Source of the DNA: Desulfovibrionaceae bacterium
GTDB taxonomy: Bacteria > Desulfobacterota > Desulfovibrionia > Desulfovibrionales > Desulfovibrionaceae
Assembly (NCBI GenBank): GCA_029008115.1
Contig: JAQXJC010000043.1
Location: 1-64,000, forward strand
Reading direction: 5' to 3'
Length of the DNA: 64,000 bases
Below the pieces are notes generated by a model. The model worked only from the letters and a program-made list of their open reading frames with translations, was not told where the DNA came from and did not search any database. The translations under genes and the position numbers were made by a program. Of this stretch, positions 62,541-64,000 are shown piece after piece (position 1 is the stretch's first letter; the number at the start of each line of letters is the position of its first letter).

Positions 62541-63044
62541 TCAGTGCCGCCCGCGCCGGACAAAGCGGGCGTAGGCGCGGGTCACGGGGGAGGCGGGGTC
62601 CATCTGCGCCAGGTATTTGCCGCTGGGCGGCGGAAGCTCCTGCCTGTGCCGGCGTTGCGGGGCAGGAGAAGCAGGGGGGACGTTCAGCGGCCGTCGTCCC
62701 AGGAGCAGGGAAACATGGGCGTCAAGGAAATACTTCCTGCCCAGAAAGCCGTTGGCCCGCTCCAGAATTTCCGCTTTGAGGAAATGCAGCTCCTGAAGCA
62801 TCATGGCATCCTCGCCGCCAATCAGCAGCGTGCGCTCCCTGTGTCCCAGCGGCCAGGCCATGCCGGCCAGCGGGCCCATGGCCATGTCCCAGTGTTCCCA
62901 CAGGGGGCGGAGAGCAGACTGATCCCGCATGCCCATGCCGCGCAGCACGTTCTCCAGCAGGATTCTGGCGGCCCACGGATGCTTGCAGCGCCGTGGCAGC
63001 GGCGTCCCGTTCAGCGAGGCATACAGTTCGTAGAGATTTTTCAT
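62541..63044 (-). CDS. DUF721 (DciA-like) protein
   Basis: 167 residues. The region H-R-E-R-T-L-L-I-G-G-E-D-A-M-M-L-Q-E-L (about 68-90), followed by a helix that carries the F-L-G segment, resembles the KH-like DUF721 domain. In bacteria lacking DnaC/DnaI this domain loads the replicative helicase (DciA). The C-terminal 50 residues are basic and Pro-rich. Assignment is at domain level. It is divergent from sahR across a 93-base gap containing a palindrome. Confidence 0.7.
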   Translation of the reverse strand: MKNLYELYASLNGTPLPRRCKHPWAARILLENVLRGMGMRDQSALRPLWEHWDMAMGPLAGMAWPLGHRERTLLIGGEDAMMLQELHFLKAEILERANGFLGRKYFLDAHVSLLLGRRPLNVPPASPAPQRRHRQELPPPSGKYLAQMDPASPVTRAYARFVRRGRH

Positions 63045-63095
63045 GGGCGGGAATGCGTCCTCCGGCTTGACTATATGCGTAAAAACAAATATTCA

Positions 63096-63113
63096 TATCA
63101 AAATTTCTTGATA
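63096..63113. promoter_or_regulatory. Palindromic operator between the DUF721 gene and sahR
   Basis: TATCAA-N6-TTGATA in an AT-rich gap, 25 bases before the sahR ATG. Position and symmetry fit an autoregulatory ArsR-family site. Confidence 0.6.
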
Positions 63114-63137
63114 CAAACCCGCAACCCCGTGGAAGCC

Positions 63138-64000
63138 ATGTCCCAGGCCCTGCACTGCTTCAAAGCCCTTTCCGATGAAACACGCCTCCGGCTCCTGCAT
63201 ATTCTTCTGCATTACGAGCTTTCGGTCAACGAGTTGGTCAGTATTCTGCGCATGGGGCAGTCCCGTGTATCCCGCCATCTGAAGATACTGGCGGAGGCCG
63301 GCCTGCTCACCTCCCGCCGGGACGGGCTGTGGGTTTTCTACATGGCTCCGGAACGGGGATATGGCAAGGATTTTCTTGCGGCTGTCGTGCCCTTTGTGGA
63401 TGCGGACGAGACCATGCGCGCCGATCTGGACGAGGCCGCCCGGCTCATTGAGGAACGCGCGCGGAAAACACGGCAGTTCTTCAACGCCATTGCGGAAGAC
63501 TGGGACGAGCTGAACCGCGAGGTGCTGGGCTCGTTCGACCTGGCCGCGGAGGTGGCCGCCGCCCTGCCGGACAGGTGCGCGCTGGCGGTAGATTTGGGCT
63601 GTGGTACAGGCACGGTGCTCGAACAGCTGCTGCACCGGGCCGCCGGCGTCATCGGCGTGGACGGCTCCCCCCGCATGCTGGAGCTGTGCAAGCGTCGATT
63701 CTCTCCGGAGCAGCTGGAGGAGGGCGGGCCCATCTCCCTGCGCATAGGGGAGCTTGATCATCTGCCCCTGCGGGATGGCGAAGCCTCGTTTGCCTCCATT
63801 AATCTGGTGCTGCACCATCTTTCCAGCCCTGTGGTGGCGCTGAAGGAAATCCGCCGCATTCTGCGCGCCGGGGGGCAGGTGCTGGTCACGGACTTTGACA
63901 AGCACGGGGATGAGAGCATGCGCACGGATTATGGCGACCGCTGGCTGGGCTTTTCCGAGGAGCAGATGCGCGGCATGCTGGCCGAGGCCGGTCTGGACGT
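63138..64000 (+). CDS. sahR: ArsR-family regulator fused to a SAM-dependent methyltransferase domain (SahR-like), partial
   Basis: The gene starts at 63138 and runs off the right edge after 287 codons. Residues 5-80 form an ArsR winged helix-turn-helix: A-L-S-D-E-T-R-L-R-L-L-H-I-L, then S-V-N-E-L-V-S-I-L-R-M-G-Q-S-R-V-S-R-H-L-K-I-L. From about 145 a class I methyltransferase follows (A-V-D-L-G-C-G-T-G-T-V-L, G-V-D-G-S-P-R-M-L, H-H-L-S-S-P). This fusion matches the SahR regulator described in Desulfovibrio, which senses S-adenosylhomocysteine and controls ahcY and methionine-cycle genes; ahcY would be expected just downstream. The name is from memory of the family. The ArsR metal-binding cysteine motif is absent. 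Confidence 0.8.
   Translation, partial: MSQALHCFKALSDETRLRLLHILLHYELSVNELVSILRMGQSRVSRHLKILAEAGLLTSRRDGLWVFYMAPERGYGKDFLAAVVPFVDADETMRADLDEAARLIEERARKTRQFFNAIAEDWDELNREVLGSFDLAAEVAAALPDRCALAVDLGCGTGTVLEQLLHRAAGVIGVDGSPRMLELCKRRFSPEQLEEGGPISLRIGELDHLPLRDGEASFASINLVLHHLSSPVVALKEIRRILRAGGQVLVTDFDKHGDESMRTDYGDRWLGFSEEQMRGMLAEAGLD

Overview
The window is a GC-rich chromosomal segment (roughly 60-65% GC by eye) that reads like a member of the Desulfovibrionaceae (sulfate reducers and relatives). The strongest pointers are a complete cooMKLXUH-hypA-cooF hydrogenase operon in the order I recall from Desulfovibrio vulgaris, a SahR-type ArsR/methyltransferase fusion at the right edge, and a giant FAD/Fe-S/CCG lactate- or glycolate-type dehydrogenase. 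The assignment rests on gene content and memory, not on a database search.

Layout. 1-3113: the right end of an integrated island (prim-pol gene running off the left edge, AlpA-like regulator, coiled-coil protein, P4-type integrase) abutting the 3' end of a tRNA-Ser(GCU). 3114-9848: glnS and tRNA-Lys, then a small accessory redox module (exported cupin/carboxymuconolactone decarboxylase-like protein, Tat-exported flavodoxin-like protein, FMN reductase, divergent LysR) lying between two near-identical hairpins, and a membrane protein. 10113-17427: FAD/Fe-S dehydrogenase, RlmM-like methyltransferase, rpsA, radical SAM protein. 17588-23106: the cell-elongation operon mreB-mreC-mreD-mrdA-rodA. 23121-25626: a strikingly AT-rich cassette carrying one gene interrupted by a (GA)25 tract. 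25862-30897: diguanylate cyclase and assorted small genes. 30928-39256: uup, then the housekeeping cluster pyrH-frr-uppS-cdsA-dxr-rseP-tsaB (minus strand). 39526-46406: transporter, cysK, MscS-type channel, DUF362 protein, thiE. 46716-54999: the Coo membrane-bound hydrogenase operon. 55090-59108: dus, phosphomannomutase and mannose-1-P guanylyltransferase (GDP-mannose supply). 59544-64000: Skp-like lipoprotein, AGCS amino-acid symporter, an unknown protein, a DUF721 protein and sahR (partial).

Most notable: the cassette after rodA. It has its own promoter and ribosome binding site, and starts an EptA-like inner-membrane phosphoethanolamine-transferase gene. A run of 25 GA dinucleotides then throws translation out of frame (84 aa, OFF as sequenced). 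The rest of the protein, including a C-terminal glycerophosphodiesterase-like domain, is open in another frame across and beyond the tract. Gain of one GA or loss of two would restore a protein of about 797 aa. The cassette is bracketed by an exact 132-bp duplication of the rodA 3' end. This looks like a horizontally acquired, phase-variable surface-modification gene that uses rodA as a docking site and leaves rodA intact.

Functional picture: envelope growth (Mre/PBP2/RodA, UppS, CdsA, RseP, Skp, GDP-mannose) next to energy metabolism (Coo hydrogenase, FAD/Fe-S dehydrogenase), with two accessory insertions and one tRNA-borne island.
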